64,000 bases of DNA from Anaerobacillus isosaccharinicus (GCF_001866075.3 NZ_CP063356.1:3834164-3898163), one strand, 5' to 3'; positions 16,657-28,365 are shown, counted from the stretch's first letter. Program-made: numbers and translations. Notes: generated by a model not told the origin, from the sequence alone.

Positions 16657-18390
16657 ATGTCGAATTCAACTAGAAAAGAAAGAAACAAAAAAGGGAGAAA
16701 GCCCCTTTTTATAATCCTTTTATTAATAAAGTTTTTCCTACTTCTAGCAATGGGGGGGACTTATTATTATTTTTCTTCACAGCAAAAACAAGTTTCATAT
16801 TTTCATATAGAAAATCCGATCGTCTTTCAAGGAGAAATATATGAAAAAAGTGCTGTCTTCAATAATAATCAACTTTATCTACCTTTTCAATTTATTTCAG
16901 ATCATTTAGACGAAGGGATTACGTATGATGAACAAACGAAATCGGTGATCATTATTTCTAATGAAACGATTTTACGTTTTCCTATTGAGAAACTCGAAAA
17001 ATATGTAAATGAAGAACCTTTTGAAATAGCAGTAGAAACACTTATAACAGAAAATCAAGAGCTTTATGTTGAAATTGAGCAATTAGAAAATATTTATCCT
17101 ATTGAGTACACATTTTTTGAAGATGTGAAAAGTGTTGTTATTTCAAAGGACGGGGAAGAAAGACGGGTTGGCTCTGTAAATAAAACAGCAAAGCAAAAAG
17201 ATCTTCGTATAAAAACAACAAATACGTATTTTTCTGATTTCTACGACACTGTAATCCACGGAGAAAAACTTTATCTTATTGCTGAAGTAGATCGACATTA
17301 TTTTGTTCAAAACGAAAAAGGTATTACTGGGTATATGAAAACAGATTTAATTGAAAGCATTGAAACAGAGGTCGTTTCCGTTTACCGGGACCATGCTTTT
17401 CGTCAATTACAATATCCAGAATGGCCGATAAATTTAACGTGGGAAGCTGTCTATTCACAAAATCCAGATGTAACAACTTTACCTGAGTTGCCAGGTATCA
17501 ACGTTGTTTCGCCAACGTGGTTTAAATTAAAAAATGAAGAAGGTGACATCCATAGTCTTGCCTCAATGACTTATGTCAATTGGGCAAAAGAGCGAGGCTA
17601 TCATATTTGGGGTCTTTTTTCAAATGATTTTAATCCTGAGCGAACCCACATAGCATTACAAAACTATGAAACTAGACAGAAGATGATAAGGCAATTATTG
17701 CAATATAGTGAGATGTATGATTTAGATGGGATTAATGTAGATTTTGAAAATGTCTATTTAAAAGATAAAGATTTAGTTACTCAATTTGTCAGGGAATTGA
17801 CGGCCCTAGCTCATCAAGCTGGATTAATTATTTCAATGGACATTACTTTTATTTCAACTAGTGAGATGTGGTCGATGTTTTATGATCGGAGGGCCCTTGC
17901 AGAGATTGTTGATTACATGATTGTTATGGCTTATGACGAGCACTGGGGTTCATCGCCATTGGCTGGTAGTGTAGCTTCGTTCCCTTGGGTAGAAAGAAAT
18001 TTAACGAAGCTTTTAGAAGTGATCCCCAGCGAAAGATTAATACTAGGAATCCCTACGTATACAAGAATTTGGAAAGAACAAGAAACAGAAGGTGGAAACA
18101 TAGAAGTCTCTTCAAAAGCGTTAAGTATGCGCGCCGTAGAAGATTGGATTAAGGAACGTGACTTAACACCTGAATATGACGAGGCGAGTGCACAAGACTA
18201 TGTAGAGTTTTATGATGAAGAAGAAAAGGCAACGTTTAAAATTTGGATTGAAAATGCCGACTCGATAGCTAGAAGGGGCCAAATGGTTCATGATTATCAT
18301 TTAGCTGGTGTAGCCTCCTGGAATCGCTTTTTTGCTAATGATGAAAGCTGGAAGGCTCTGGATGAGAAACTAAGTGAAATTCAGAACTAG
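16657..18390 (+). CDS. Membrane-anchored GH18 family glycosidase
   Basis: 577 residues. A basic N-terminus and one membrane helix (about 18-41) are followed by a copper-amine-oxidase-N-like stalk domain (about 48-170, with NNQLYLPFQFISDHLDEGITYDEQTKSVII) and an SH3-like stretch. The C-terminal glycoside hydrolase 18 barrel has its active-site motif at LDGINVDFE (Asp357, Asp362, catalytic Glu364) and the VMAYDEHWGSSP strand. Relatives in spore formers act on N-acetylglucosamine-containing polymers such as peptidoglycan. Probably anchored outside the cell; substrate not known. Its ribosome binding site lies in a perfect hairpin. Confidence 0.88.
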   Translation: MSNSTRKERNKKGRKPLFIILLLIKFFLLLAMGGTYYYFSSQQKQVSYFHIENPIVFQGEIYEKSAVFNNNQLYLPFQFISDHLDEGITYDEQTKSVIIISNETILRFPIEKLEKYVNEEPFEIAVETLITENQELYVEIEQLENIYPIEYTFFEDVKSVVISKDGEERRVGSVNKTAKQKDLRIKTTNTYFSDFYDTVIHGEKLYLIAEVDRHYFVQNEKGITGYMKTDLIESIETEVVSVYRDHAFRQLQYPEWPINLTWEAVYSQNPDVTTLPELPGINVVSPTWFKLKNEEGDIHSLASMTYVNWAKERGYHIWGLFSNDFNPERTHIALQNYETRQKMIRQLLQYSEMYDLDGINVDFENVYLKDKDLVTQFVRELTALAHQAGLIISMDITFISTSEMWSMFYDRRALAEIVDYMIVMAYDEHWGSSPLAGSVASFPWVERNLTKLLEVIPSERLILGIPTYTRIWKEQETEGGNIEVSSKALSMRAVEDWIKERDLTPEYDEASAQDYVEFYDEEEKATFKIWIENADSIARRGQMVHDYHLAGVASWNRFFANDESWKALDEKLSEIQN

Positions 18391-18593
18391 CTTGCAAAGT
18401 AGCTACTTCATCTTCTGGCTACTGTAGTTATATGGTTATACAAAGTGCCATTGAAGGAAACAGAGAAAGTGAAAATTAAATTGTTTTTTGTCATTTAAAA
18501 GCACATTGCTTTATTTTTATCTAATAAATGGGTAAAATGTAAAGTAAATGAAAATATTGGTAACAGTAGTGGACTACAAAAAGGGGTGTGACA

Positions 18594-19007
18594 ATGACCA
18601 TTATTAATCCTGACAGAAGTGAAATTAAAGAGATATTAGCAAACAACAAACGAATTGCAGTTGTAGGTTTATCGAATAATCCGGAAAGAACCTCATACAT
18701 GGTTTCTGAAGCAATGCAAAAAGCTGGATATGAAATTATCCCGGTAAATCCAGTGATTGATGAAGTCCTTGGGGTAAAAGCAGTAGCTACACTTAAGGAT
18801 ATTAAAGGACAAGTAGATATTGTCAACGTCTTTAGACGAAGCGAATTTCTTCCTGAAGTGGCAAAGGAAGCTGTAGAAATTGGTGCAAATGTGTTTTGGG
18901 CACAATTAGGCGTTGAAAATGAAGAAGCGTATGACTATTTAAAGCAACACGGAATGACAATCGTGATGGATCGCTGTATAAAGGTGGAACATGCGTTAAC
19001 GAAATGA
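18594..19007 (+). CDS. CoA-binding (YccU-type) Rossmann protein
   Basis: 137-residue CoA_binding_2 protein. It shows IAVVGLSNNPERTSYMVSEAMQ, the mononucleotide-binding start, then YEIIPVNPVIDEVLGVKA and IVNVFRRSEFLPEV, and the C-terminal VMDRCIKVEH. Members bind CoA; physiological role unclear. The ATG at 18594 is preferred over the in-frame GTG at 18588 because AAGGGGTG directly precedes it at good spacing. Separate unit between the GH18 gene and parE, closed by a terminator. Confidence 0.88.
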   Translation: MTIINPDRSEIKEILANNKRIAVVGLSNNPERTSYMVSEAMQKAGYEIIPVNPVIDEVLGVKAVATLKDIKGQVDIVNVFRRSEFLPEVAKEAVEIGANVFWAQLGVENEEAYDYLKQHGMTIVMDRCIKVEHALTK

Positions 19008-19054
19008 AAGTCTAAAGTATAGTTTAGAGAAAATAAAACGAAAAATAGGAGAAT

Positions 19055-19089
19055 CCTCTTAATTAAAATAGTGATTAAGAGGTTTTTTT
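19055..19089 (+). terminator. Terminator after the CoA-binding protein gene
   Basis: Stem CCTCTTAAT / ATTAAGAGG with a ten-base loop and a run of seven T. Confidence 0.85.
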
Positions 19090-19181
19090 CTATTTAAAGG
19101 GAAAAACAAGCTTGAAAAATAAGGTTTTAAGAAGTATTGTAAATAAGGACAGTGTCGAGCGAAAATATTTATAGTTTTATA

Positions 19182-19210
19182 TTGATAAGAACGATTGTTC
19201 GTATTATAGT
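19182..19210 (+). promoter_or_regulatory. parE promoter with LexA-like (SOS) box
   Basis: A -35 TTGATA (19182-19187) and a -10 TATAGT (19205-19210) are 17 bases apart. The spacer holds GAAC-GATT-GTTC followed by G, matching the GAAC-N4-GTTC core of the Bacillus LexA (DinR) box. A repressor there would block RNA polymerase. The parEC operon belongs to the B. subtilis SOS regulon as I recall it, which supports this reading. Confidence 0.7.
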
Positions 19211-19268
19211 AATTTATAGAAGAAACTGCTATTATATGAAAACGCTGTAATTTAGAAAGAAGCATTGA

Positions 19269-21260
<1,992 letters not shown>

Positions 21261-21262
21261 GT

Positions 21263-23710
21263 TTGTTGTTTGCTGATAAATATTTAGACCTTCCCTTAGA
21301 AGACGTAATTGGGGATCGCTTCGGTCGCTATAGTAAATACATTATCCAAGAACGGGCCTTACCAGATGCTCGTGATGGCTTAAAGCCTGTTCAGCGAAGA
21401 ATATTATATGCCATGCACAAAGAAGGTAATACAGCTGATAAACCGTTTCGTAAATCCGCCAAAACAGTCGGTAATGTAATTGGTAACTATCACCCTCATG
21501 GTGATACATCCGTATATGATGCCATGGTTCGTATGAGTCAAGATTGGAAATTACGTTACGGTTTAATCCAGATGCATGGAAACAATGGGTCCATTGACGG
21601 TGACCCACCAGCTGCAATGCGTTATACAGAAGCTCGTATATCAGCGATTGCCTCAGAAATGCTTCGCGATATTGAAAAAGAAACCGTGGATTTTATACCG
21701 AACTTTGATGATTCCGAAACAGAGCCAGTTGTCTTACCAGCGATGTTTCCAAATCTTCTTGTTAACGGATCAACAGGGATTTCTGCAGGTTATGCAACTG
21801 ACATTCCACCGCACCAGTTAGGTGAAGTGATTGACGCAGCAATTTTGCAAATGGAAAATCCAAACTGTACTTTAAGTGAATTAATGCAAATAGTCAAAGG
21901 ACCAGATTTCCCTACAGGAGGAATTATTCAAGGTGTAGAAGGTATTCGTAATGCCTATGAAACTGGTAAAGGAAAAGTTGTTGTTCGTTGTAAAGCAGAA
22001 ATCGAGTCGGTTCGTGGTGGAAAACAACAAATCGTCATCACAGAAATTCCGTATGAAATTGTCAAAGCAAATCTTGTAAAAAAGATGGACGAAATTCGCT
22101 TTGATAAAAAGGTAGATGGGATTGCAGAAGTCAGGGATGATACAGATCGGACAGGTTTACGGATTATTGTCGAATTAAAAAAGGATGCCGATGCTGCAGG
22201 TATTTTAAATTACCTTTATAAAAACACTGATTTACAAATTACGTATAATTTCAATATGGTAGCAATTTTTAATAAACGTCCAATGCTTCTTGGTTTAAAA
22301 CAGCTTTTACTAGCGTATATCAACCATCAAAAAGAAGTCATTACTAGGCGTTCTAAGTATGAGTTACGAAAAGCTGAAGAACGTCAGCACGTTGTTGAAG
22401 GCTTAATTCGTGCGATTTCTATTTTAGACGAAGTGATTGAAACGATCCGTGCGTCAAAAGACAAGCGTAATGCGAAAGATAACTTAATGAGCAAGTTTCA
22501 ATTTACAGAACCACAAGCAGAGGCAATTGTAACCTTACAGCTATACCGTTTAACGAATACAGACATAACGACCCTTCAAAAGGAAAGTGATGAATTAGCA
22601 AATAAAATCACACGATTAATGGAAATTTTAAATAGTGAGAAAAAGCTAGTTCAAGTAATAAAGAAGGATCTTTTAACCATAAAGAAAACATTTAATGATG
22701 AACGTCGAACAGTGATTGAAGCTGAAATTGAAGAAATTAAGATAAATTTTGAAGTTTTAGTTCCAGCTGAAGACGTACTCGTTACTGTTACAAAAGAAGG
22801 ATATGTTAAAAGAACAAGTGTCCGTTCATATACTGCATCCAACGGAGAACCTCCAGGCATGAAAGAAGGAGACCGAGTCATTGGTCATTTTGAAACGAAC
22901 ACAACAGATACTCTATTAATTTTTTCAGCAAAAGGCAATTATTTATTTGTCCCAGTTCACCAGCTTCCAGATATTCGCTGGAAGGATCTTGGTCAACATG
23001 TTGCAAATATCGTACCATTAGAGCGGGGCGATGAAATAATAAAAGCAATGCCAATCAAAGAATTTTCTGAAGAGCAATTCCTCGTATTCTTCACGAAGCA
23101 AGGAATGGCCAAACGTACACCACTATCCGATTACCAAGCGCAGCGTTATTCGAAGGCCCTGATGGCATTAAAGCTAAAGCAGGATGATGTAGTTGTGGAT
23201 GTCCATTTAACTGATGGAGAACAAGATGTCTTTATCGCTACCGCATTTGGCTATGGGCTTTTGTTCGAAGAAGCTGAAATTAGTGTAGTTGGACAAAGAG
23301 CAGCTGGTGTTAAAGGAATTAATCTAAAACCAGAAGATGAAGTAATTAGTGCCTTCACGTTAGCAAAAGAAGAAAAAACATATCTTTTTGCGGTTACACA
23401 ACGTGGTGCATTTAAAAAGATGAATATTTCTGAGTTTGATAAGACGTCAAGAGCCAAGCGTGGCTTGATTATGTTACGAGAGTTAAAGAGTAACCCGCAC
23501 CGCTTAATCGCTTTAAAGAAAGCGGATAATAAGTCTATTTTCTATTTGAAAACAGACAAAGGTATTGAGGATGCATTAGAAATGGCACAAGTTAGACCAA
23601 GTGATCGATATAGTAATGGCTCATTTATAATCGATACAACAAAAGAAGGTTCTATTATTGATTTATGGGAAGAACGAAAAGTAATTGAGGGTGAACAAAA
23701 ACCTGAGTAG
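21263..23710 (+). CDS. parC: DNA topoisomerase IV subunit A
   Basis: DNA breakage and rejoining subunit, 815 residues. Catalytic Tyr121 lies in AAMRYTEARIS. The quinolone-determining region reads HPHGDTSVYDAMVR, with Thr82 and Asp86 at the positions of Ser80 and Glu84 in S. aureus. GNNGSIDGDPPAA and RKSAKTVGNVIGNYH distinguish ParC from GyrA. The C-terminal beta-pinwheel domain covers about residues 500-805. Start is TTG at 21263, or TTG at 21266, behind GAGGAGG. The stop codon lies inside the terminator stem. Confidence 0.95.
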   Translation: MLFADKYLDLPLEDVIGDRFGRYSKYIIQERALPDARDGLKPVQRRILYAMHKEGNTADKPFRKSAKTVGNVIGNYHPHGDTSVYDAMVRMSQDWKLRYGLIQMHGNNGSIDGDPPAAMRYTEARISAIASEMLRDIEKETVDFIPNFDDSETEPVVLPAMFPNLLVNGSTGISAGYATDIPPHQLGEVIDAAILQMENPNCTLSELMQIVKGPDFPTGGIIQGVEGIRNAYETGKGKVVVRCKAEIESVRGGKQQIVITEIPYEIVKANLVKKMDEIRFDKKVDGIAEVRDDTDRTGLRIIVELKKDADAAGILNYLYKNTDLQITYNFNMVAIFNKRPMLLGLKQLLLAYINHQKEVITRRSKYELRKAEERQHVVEGLIRAISILDEVIETIRASKDKRNAKDNLMSKFQFTEPQAEAIVTLQLYRLTNTDITTLQKESDELANKITRLMEILNSEKKLVQVIKKDLLTIKKTFNDERRTVIEAEIEEIKINFEVLVPAEDVLVTVTKEGYVKRTSVRSYTASNGEPPGMKEGDRVIGHFETNTTDTLLIFSAKGNYLFVPVHQLPDIRWKDLGQHVANIVPLERGDEIIKAMPIKEFSEEQFLVFFTKQGMAKRTPLSDYQAQRYSKALMALKLKQDDVVVDVHLTDGEQDVFIATAFGYGLLFEEAEISVVGQRAAGVKGINLKPEDEVISAFTLAKEEKTYLFAVTQRGAFKKMNISEFDKTSRAKRGLIMLRELKSNPHRLIALKKADNKSIFYLKTDKGIEDALEMAQVRPSDRYSNGSFIIDTTKEGSIIDLWEERKVIEGEQKPE

Positions 23711-23730
23711 CTTAGTCTACTCAGGTTTTT
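23697..23730 (+). terminator. Terminator overlapping the parC stop codon
   Basis: Stem AAACCTGAGTAG / CTACTCAGGTTT with a six-base loop and five T. The parC TAG is part of the left arm. Confidence 0.9.
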
Positions 23731-23758
23731 CCTGAAAATAGATCTGGAGATGGTCCTT

Positions 23759-24352
23759 ATGAGGTCTGTATTATTAATTAGTTTTGGAGCTTTGCTACAA
23801 GGGTTAGCCATGTCGATTTTTTTGTTTCCTCACGACATTCCTTCTGGAGGAGCAGCTGGAATAGCCATTTTAATGAACTATTTTTTTCTGTTACCAAATG
23901 GAGTTTCACTATGGTTGTTTAATTTCTTTCTATTACTCCTAGCCCTTAAATGGCTAGGGAAAAGTAAAGCATTCGCAACCATTTACGCAATCACAATAAC
24001 TTCCGTGACGATTTCTGTCATTGAGTTTAGTCATCTTCCTTTAGGAAAACTTGTGGTCATGGATTTAGTGATAGGTGCCGTTATCTTTGGATGTGGTGTC
24101 GGATTATTATTTAGAAATGGCTCTTCATCGGGTGGAATGGCGATAATCGCTTTACTAATTGAAAAGTATCGTGGAAAACGTCCAGGTAGATCAATGTTTT
24201 TTATTAATACATCGATTTTTCTATTGATTTCATTCATAAAGGATTGGAAAATTATCTTATTAGCCATTCTGTGTCAGTGGATTTCAACGAGAGTGATCGA
24301 CTATGTTTATCAGAATAAGGTGAAAAGCCCTGAAATTCAAAAGGCAAGTTAA
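23759..24352 (+). CDS. YitT-family membrane protein
   Basis: Integral membrane protein of 197 residues with about five hydrophobic helices, resembling the YitT/DUF161 family (FLFPHDIPSGGAAGIAIL, GLLFRNGSSSGGMAIIALLIEK). It lacks the C-terminal cytoplasmic DUF2179 domain found in longer relatives. Function unknown. The ATG at 23759 fits the GGAG at 23746-23749 better than the in-frame ATG at 23750, which directly abuts it. Monocistronic. Confidence 0.8.
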   Translation: MRSVLLISFGALLQGLAMSIFLFPHDIPSGGAAGIAILMNYFFLLPNGVSLWLFNFFLLLLALKWLGKSKAFATIYAITITSVTISVIEFSHLPLGKLVVMDLVIGAVIFGCGVGLLFRNGSSSGGMAIIALLIEKYRGKRPGRSMFFINTSIFLLISFIKDWKIILLAILCQWISTRVIDYVYQNKVKSPEIQKAS

Positions 24353-24398
24353 CAAGAAAAGTATTCTCCTCTATAAGAGTTGAATGCTTTTCTTGTTT
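24351..24398. terminator. Bidirectional terminator
   Basis: Imperfect stem AACAAGAAAAGTATTC / GAATGCTTTTCTTGTT, with one mismatch, between the convergent YitT-type gene and the small minus-strand gene. Confidence 0.75.
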
Positions 24399-24419
24399 TC
24401 CAGTTATTTAAACGTCTAG

Positions 24420-24647
24420 CTATCGCAGTGCATCTTTTTCTATATTGACTTCTTCAATGAGCTCTTCCATATCTTCTTTACTCGTATTATGAACTCTATT
24501 TTCTAAGTCGTTGAACTTCTGATCAACCTTACGTGGATTAGCGTCAGCACTAATTCCGATTTCATTACCAATACTATCATTAATAATACTTTCTTTTTTT
24601 CCATCAGGATGCGTACTTCTCGGTTGAAAACCTTTTTGACCAGCCAT
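24420..24647 (-). CDS. Small hydrophilic protein of unknown function
   Basis: 75 residues, no membrane segment or signal. The C-terminal half (FNDLENRVHNTSKEDMEELIEEVNIE, heavily acidic) looks helical. Not recognised. GAGGAAAAG precedes the ATG at fair spacing and a terminator lies beyond the stop, so it looks like a real gene. The neighbourhood gives no functional clue. Confidence 0.55.
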   Translation of the reverse strand: MAGQKGFQPRSTHPDGKKESIINDSIGNEIGISADANPRKVDQKFNDLENRVHNTSKEDMEELIEEVNIEKDALR

Positions 24648-24845
24648 CTCTTTTCCTCATCAATGTTGATGTCATTATTTAATTTTTACTAACTCTTGAA
24701 AAAATATGAATGATTATTATAGATATATTAAAGTTAGCTAAATTGCTTTCTTTTAAATAAACTTCAATTCTCTCTTTCTTTTTTACTATAACTAATGTAA
24801 TAATGGTAAATAGATATTTAAATCTCTAAAATATTTTGATAGACT

Positions 24846-26135
24846 ATGATTATAAAAATTAATGAACAGTTTCAGGTTTCAATGCAGTTTTGGTCTTATC
24901 TTGTAAACAGCAAGTTGATAAGTAATCCGCAAGAATTTATCATGCCATTGCCTCATATAAGCTTGGTGCAGGGAGAAAAAAATATAACTTTTTTGAAAAA
25001 ACGTTTTGAAGCGCTTTCAAAAAATCCATTATTTAAAGGGATGGAATTTTCCAATGACATTAAAAATCTGAAGGAATGGATTCCACTTATTATGGAAGGC
25101 CGGACACCGAATGAACCGGTAGCGGCAACAAAAATTGACTCTGGCACTGATCTGAACTTTGGTGCATTAACACGCATGTTATTTGAACACTTAAAAAGTA
25201 AAAACGTCGAGATAAACTACGAGCATAGTATTGAGGACATAAACCGTACTAGCGACGGCTCGTGGGAATTGAAAATCTGGAATATCAATACTGGTGAAAT
25301 TGAACGTCATACTGCAAAATTTGTCTTTATCGGAGCTGGTGGAGGAAGTTTACATTTACTGCAAAAAACGGGTATACCGGAATCGAAACACATTGGTGGC
25401 TTCCCCGTTAGCGGATTATTTATGGTGTGTAACAATCCGTTTGTGGTTGAGCGGCATCACGCAAAAGTTTACGGCAAAGCAAAACTTGGTGCTCCACCAA
25501 TGTCTGTTCCTCACCTTGACACAAGATTTATTGATAATAAAAAATCACTGCTATTTGGGCCGTTTGCCGGATTTTCACCAAAATTCTTGAAAACGGGTTC
25601 AATGTTGGATTTAGTAACTTCCGTAAAACCAAATAATGTTTTAACTATGTTGGCTGCAGGTGCTAAAGAGATGTCCCTAACAAAATACCTAATCCAACAA
25701 GTGATGCTATCGAAAGAACAGCGAATGGAAGAATTACGTGAGTTTATCCCAAATGCTAAAGATGAGGATTGGGATTTAGTTGTAGCAGGCCAACGTGTGC
25801 AAGTGATCAAAGATACCGAAGTTGATGGCAAAGGAACGCTTCAATTTGGTACAGAAGTAATTACCGCAGCTGATGGCTCGATCGCAGCATTACTAGGCGC
25901 TTCGCCAGGTGCTTCCACTGCCGTTCACGTCATGCTTGAGGTAATCAAAAAGTGCTTCCCAGAACATATGCACGATTGGGAACCTAAAATTAGAGATATG
26001 ATACCCTCCTATGGAGTATCATTAATGGAAAACCCAGAGCTTCTGAATGTAATTCATACTAGAACAGCAGAAACTCTTGGTCTAATCAAAAATGAACTTG
26101 AACAAGAGGTAGAAAAAGAACTGATCCCTAGTTAA
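24846..26135 (+). pseudogene. mqo: Malate:quinone oxidoreductase, 5' end missing
   Basis: The frame matches malate:quinone oxidoreductase from INEQFQVS onward to the natural C-terminus: [73 protein letters not shown]. Complete enzymes are about 500 residues; this frame has 429. The missing ~80 residues carry the N-terminal GxGxxG that binds the FAD pyrophosphate and the NNAGTGHSA region. A TAG (24840-24842) sits in frame just before the ATG, and no MQO-like coding or ribosome binding site occurs in the 198 bases upstream. It is probably a non-functional remnant. The rest of the frame is open, so the deletion may be fairly recent. Confidence 0.88.
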
Positions 26136-26235
26136 TTTTTCTTAAACAAGTTTAAGCATTTTTTTGACAATCGTAACTATGACGACAGATTAAAAGGGCA
26201 ATGCTTGAAAAAATGAGATAAACTAATGCTTATAC

Positions 26236-26275
26236 AGAACCTTTGATCTATTGTCGGATTGAAGGTTCTTTTTTA
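26236..26275 (+). terminator. Terminator downstream of the mqo remnant
   Basis: Stem AGAACCTT / AAGGTTCT with a long loop and six T, about 100 bases after the remnant's stop codon. Confidence 0.7.
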
Positions 26276-26378
26276 GTGTAGAGTTAGAGGGGGGCATGAT
26301 AAAACGATTAACTATTACGAAAAGTAAATTTAGTTTAGAAACTTAAAATTTGCGCTTATTTATAGGAGTGATCATATT

Positions 26379-27959
26379 ATGTCAATTCAAGTAGAGAAAT
26401 TTTTAGATCAACAGAATAAACAAATGAAATTGCTATATAAGCCTGTTCTTTATAATCATTGGATGTCTGCCACAACTGGAAAAAAAGAGTGGATTGAAAA
26501 GCATGAAAAGGCATTAATCGATTACTTTGTTAATTTTTCTGACCCAGAGGCCTTTAAAACTATTTTATCGTTAAAAAAAGATGAAAACCTTACGCAACTA
26601 CAAAAAAGGCAGTTAGACGATCTTTATAATAAAATGGTGAAAAATCAGCTTAATAAAAATGAAGTAAGCAAAACAGTTGAGTTAGAAAAAAAAATATCAC
26701 AAAAATTTACTACATACAGGCCTGAATTTCAAGGTGAAGCAGTAACGAATAATGACCTATTGGATGTTTTAAAAAATAGCGACAATCACTCAGAAAGAAA
26801 AGAAGCCTGGCTTTCTAGTAAACAAATAGGGAAAAAGATTGAGAAAGATATACTATTTTTAGTTCGTAAGAGAAATGCAGATGCAAAAGCATTAGGATTT
26901 GATAACTATTATCAAATGTGTTTTGAAACGCAAGAATTAGATATAGATGTCGTATTTGAGACGTTTCAAAAACTAGTTGAATTATCAAATGAACCATTCC
27001 GAAAGATAAAAGATGAGATTGACCAAGAGTTATCTGATAAATTTAATATGGATGCTGATGACCTTCGCCCTTGGCATTATGTGGATCCGTTTTTTCAAGA
27101 AGCGCCACCAGTGAATGGGTTTGATATGGACAAGTTTTATAAAGGTAAAGACTTAGAACAGATTGTTACTGACACGTTCAAATCGATGGGCTTAGACATT
27201 GTCGATATTCTCAAAAAAAGTGATTTATATCCTCGGAAAGACAAAAATCCATTTGGTTTTTGTACTCATATTGACAGAGAAGGGGATATACGAGTTCTAA
27301 TTAATCTAGATGAAAGCGTTTTTTGGTCGACCGCATTGTTTCATGAAATTGGTCATGCGGCGTACTTTAAATACATTGATCGATCGTTACCATTTATTCT
27401 TCGCTTTCACTCACATACCTTAACGACTGAAGCTATTGCGTTATTTTTTGGCCGGATGAACAAAACATGGGATTGGCAAAAGCAATTTCTTGGTTTGAAA
27501 GAAGAAGAGTTAAATGAAGTTATGCCATTTGCTGCTAAAATGTTACAACGTCAAATGTTGGTTTCTGCGAGATGGATGATTACCTTTTCTTTTTTTGAGA
27601 GAGAATTATATGAAAATCCAGAACAAGACTTAAACAAATTGTGGTGGCAACTTGTAGAAAAAATACAGCTTGTTAAGCCTCCTGAAGCAACACACTATCC
27701 AGATTGGGCATCAAAAATGCATTTTTCACTTGCACCAGCTTCATACCAGGACTATTTACTAGGTGAACTAACAGCATCACAGCTGCAAAATTACATTGAA
27801 ACAACTATATCAACTAACCTTTTTAAACCAGAGGTAGGATCTTATTTAGTTGAACAATTTTTTACACATGGGGCTTCCTTACATTGGAACGAAAAAATAA
27901 AAAAAGCTACGGGTGAACATTTAAATCCTGGTTACTTTATTAAACAGTTTTTTAACTAA
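26379..27959 (+). CDS. M2/M3-type zinc metallopeptidase
   Basis: 526-residue cytoplasmic peptidase related to the peptidyl-dipeptidase A (M2) family and the oligopeptidase fold. The zinc site is His322-Glu323-x-x-His326 (FHEIGHAAYF), with Glu351 as likely third ligand in TTEAIALFFGR. The long helical N-terminal half forms the channel lid in this fold. No signal peptide. It probably trims small peptides. ATAGGAG precedes the ATG. Stands alone between terminators. Confidence 0.85.
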   Translation: MSIQVEKFLDQQNKQMKLLYKPVLYNHWMSATTGKKEWIEKHEKALIDYFVNFSDPEAFKTILSLKKDENLTQLQKRQLDDLYNKMVKNQLNKNEVSKTVELEKKISQKFTTYRPEFQGEAVTNNDLLDVLKNSDNHSERKEAWLSSKQIGKKIEKDILFLVRKRNADAKALGFDNYYQMCFETQELDIDVVFETFQKLVELSNEPFRKIKDEIDQELSDKFNMDADDLRPWHYVDPFFQEAPPVNGFDMDKFYKGKDLEQIVTDTFKSMGLDIVDILKKSDLYPRKDKNPFGFCTHIDREGDIRVLINLDESVFWSTALFHEIGHAAYFKYIDRSLPFILRFHSHTLTTEAIALFFGRMNKTWDWQKQFLGLKEEELNEVMPFAAKMLQRQMLVSARWMITFSFFERELYENPEQDLNKLWWQLVEKIQLVKPPEATHYPDWASKMHFSLAPASYQDYLLGELTASQLQNYIETTISTNLFKPEVGSYLVEQFFTHGASLHWNEKIKKATGEHLNPGYFIKQFFN

Positions 27960-28152
27960 ATTTCTAGAATAACGGTGTAAGTTGCTTTTTAGAAACCTAA
28001 AATTAATCGGTAAGTATCCAATAAGGCCAGGAAGTTCCAGATTACACACTCAAAATGTAGTATTTTTGCCTACGCACATATTTCGAATTGTGAAATATAG
28101 TAATGATATGTGGTTTAAATACTACAAAAAAGTAAAAAAGGAGTGTGTTATT

Positions 28153-28266
28153 ATGACACATGGAACAGGTGTAGGAACTGGAGCAGGTGCAGGATTTGCG
28201 TTAATCGTTGTGCTGTTTATCTTATTGGTGATTATTGGAACAGCCTATGTAGGTACTGGTTACTAA
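28153..28266 (+). CDS. YjcZ/SscA-like sporulation micropeptide
   Basis: 37-residue protein with a glycine-rich start (MTHGTGVGTGAGAG) and one membrane helix (FALIVVLFILLVIIGTAYVG). This is the YjcZ/YczN/SscA family of small Bacillus proteins, several of which are made during sporulation. AAAAGGAG lies at normal spacing before the ATG at 28153. A longer in-frame reading from 27982 has no such signal and its extra N-terminus is unlike the family. Confidence 0.88.
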   Translation: MTHGTGVGTGAGAGFALIVVLFILLVIIGTAYVGTGY

Positions 28267-28287
28267 TACTTTAAGCTAAAAATAGTT

Positions 28288-28318
28288 AGGATGCCCTAAA
28301 TTAGGGGCATCCTTTTTG
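28288..28318 (+). terminator. Terminator after the micropeptide gene
   Basis: Stem AGGATGCCC / GGGCATCCT with an eight-base loop and T run. Confidence 0.85.
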
Positions 28319-28365
28319 GTTATTCAACGGTTATGAACAACGATCAAATCTTTGAATTGTCTTTT

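Noticed and set aside
21263-23710. Thr82 and Asp86 in ParC as quinolone-resistance mutations.
   Set aside because: Thr and Asp at the equivalent positions are natural in susceptible type II topoisomerases of other bacteria, so there is no reason to call them acquired mutations.
27982-28266. A 94-residue version of the YjcZ-like gene.
   Set aside because: The extra N-terminus has no ribosome binding site and is unlike the family, while AAAAGGAG precedes the ATG at 28153.
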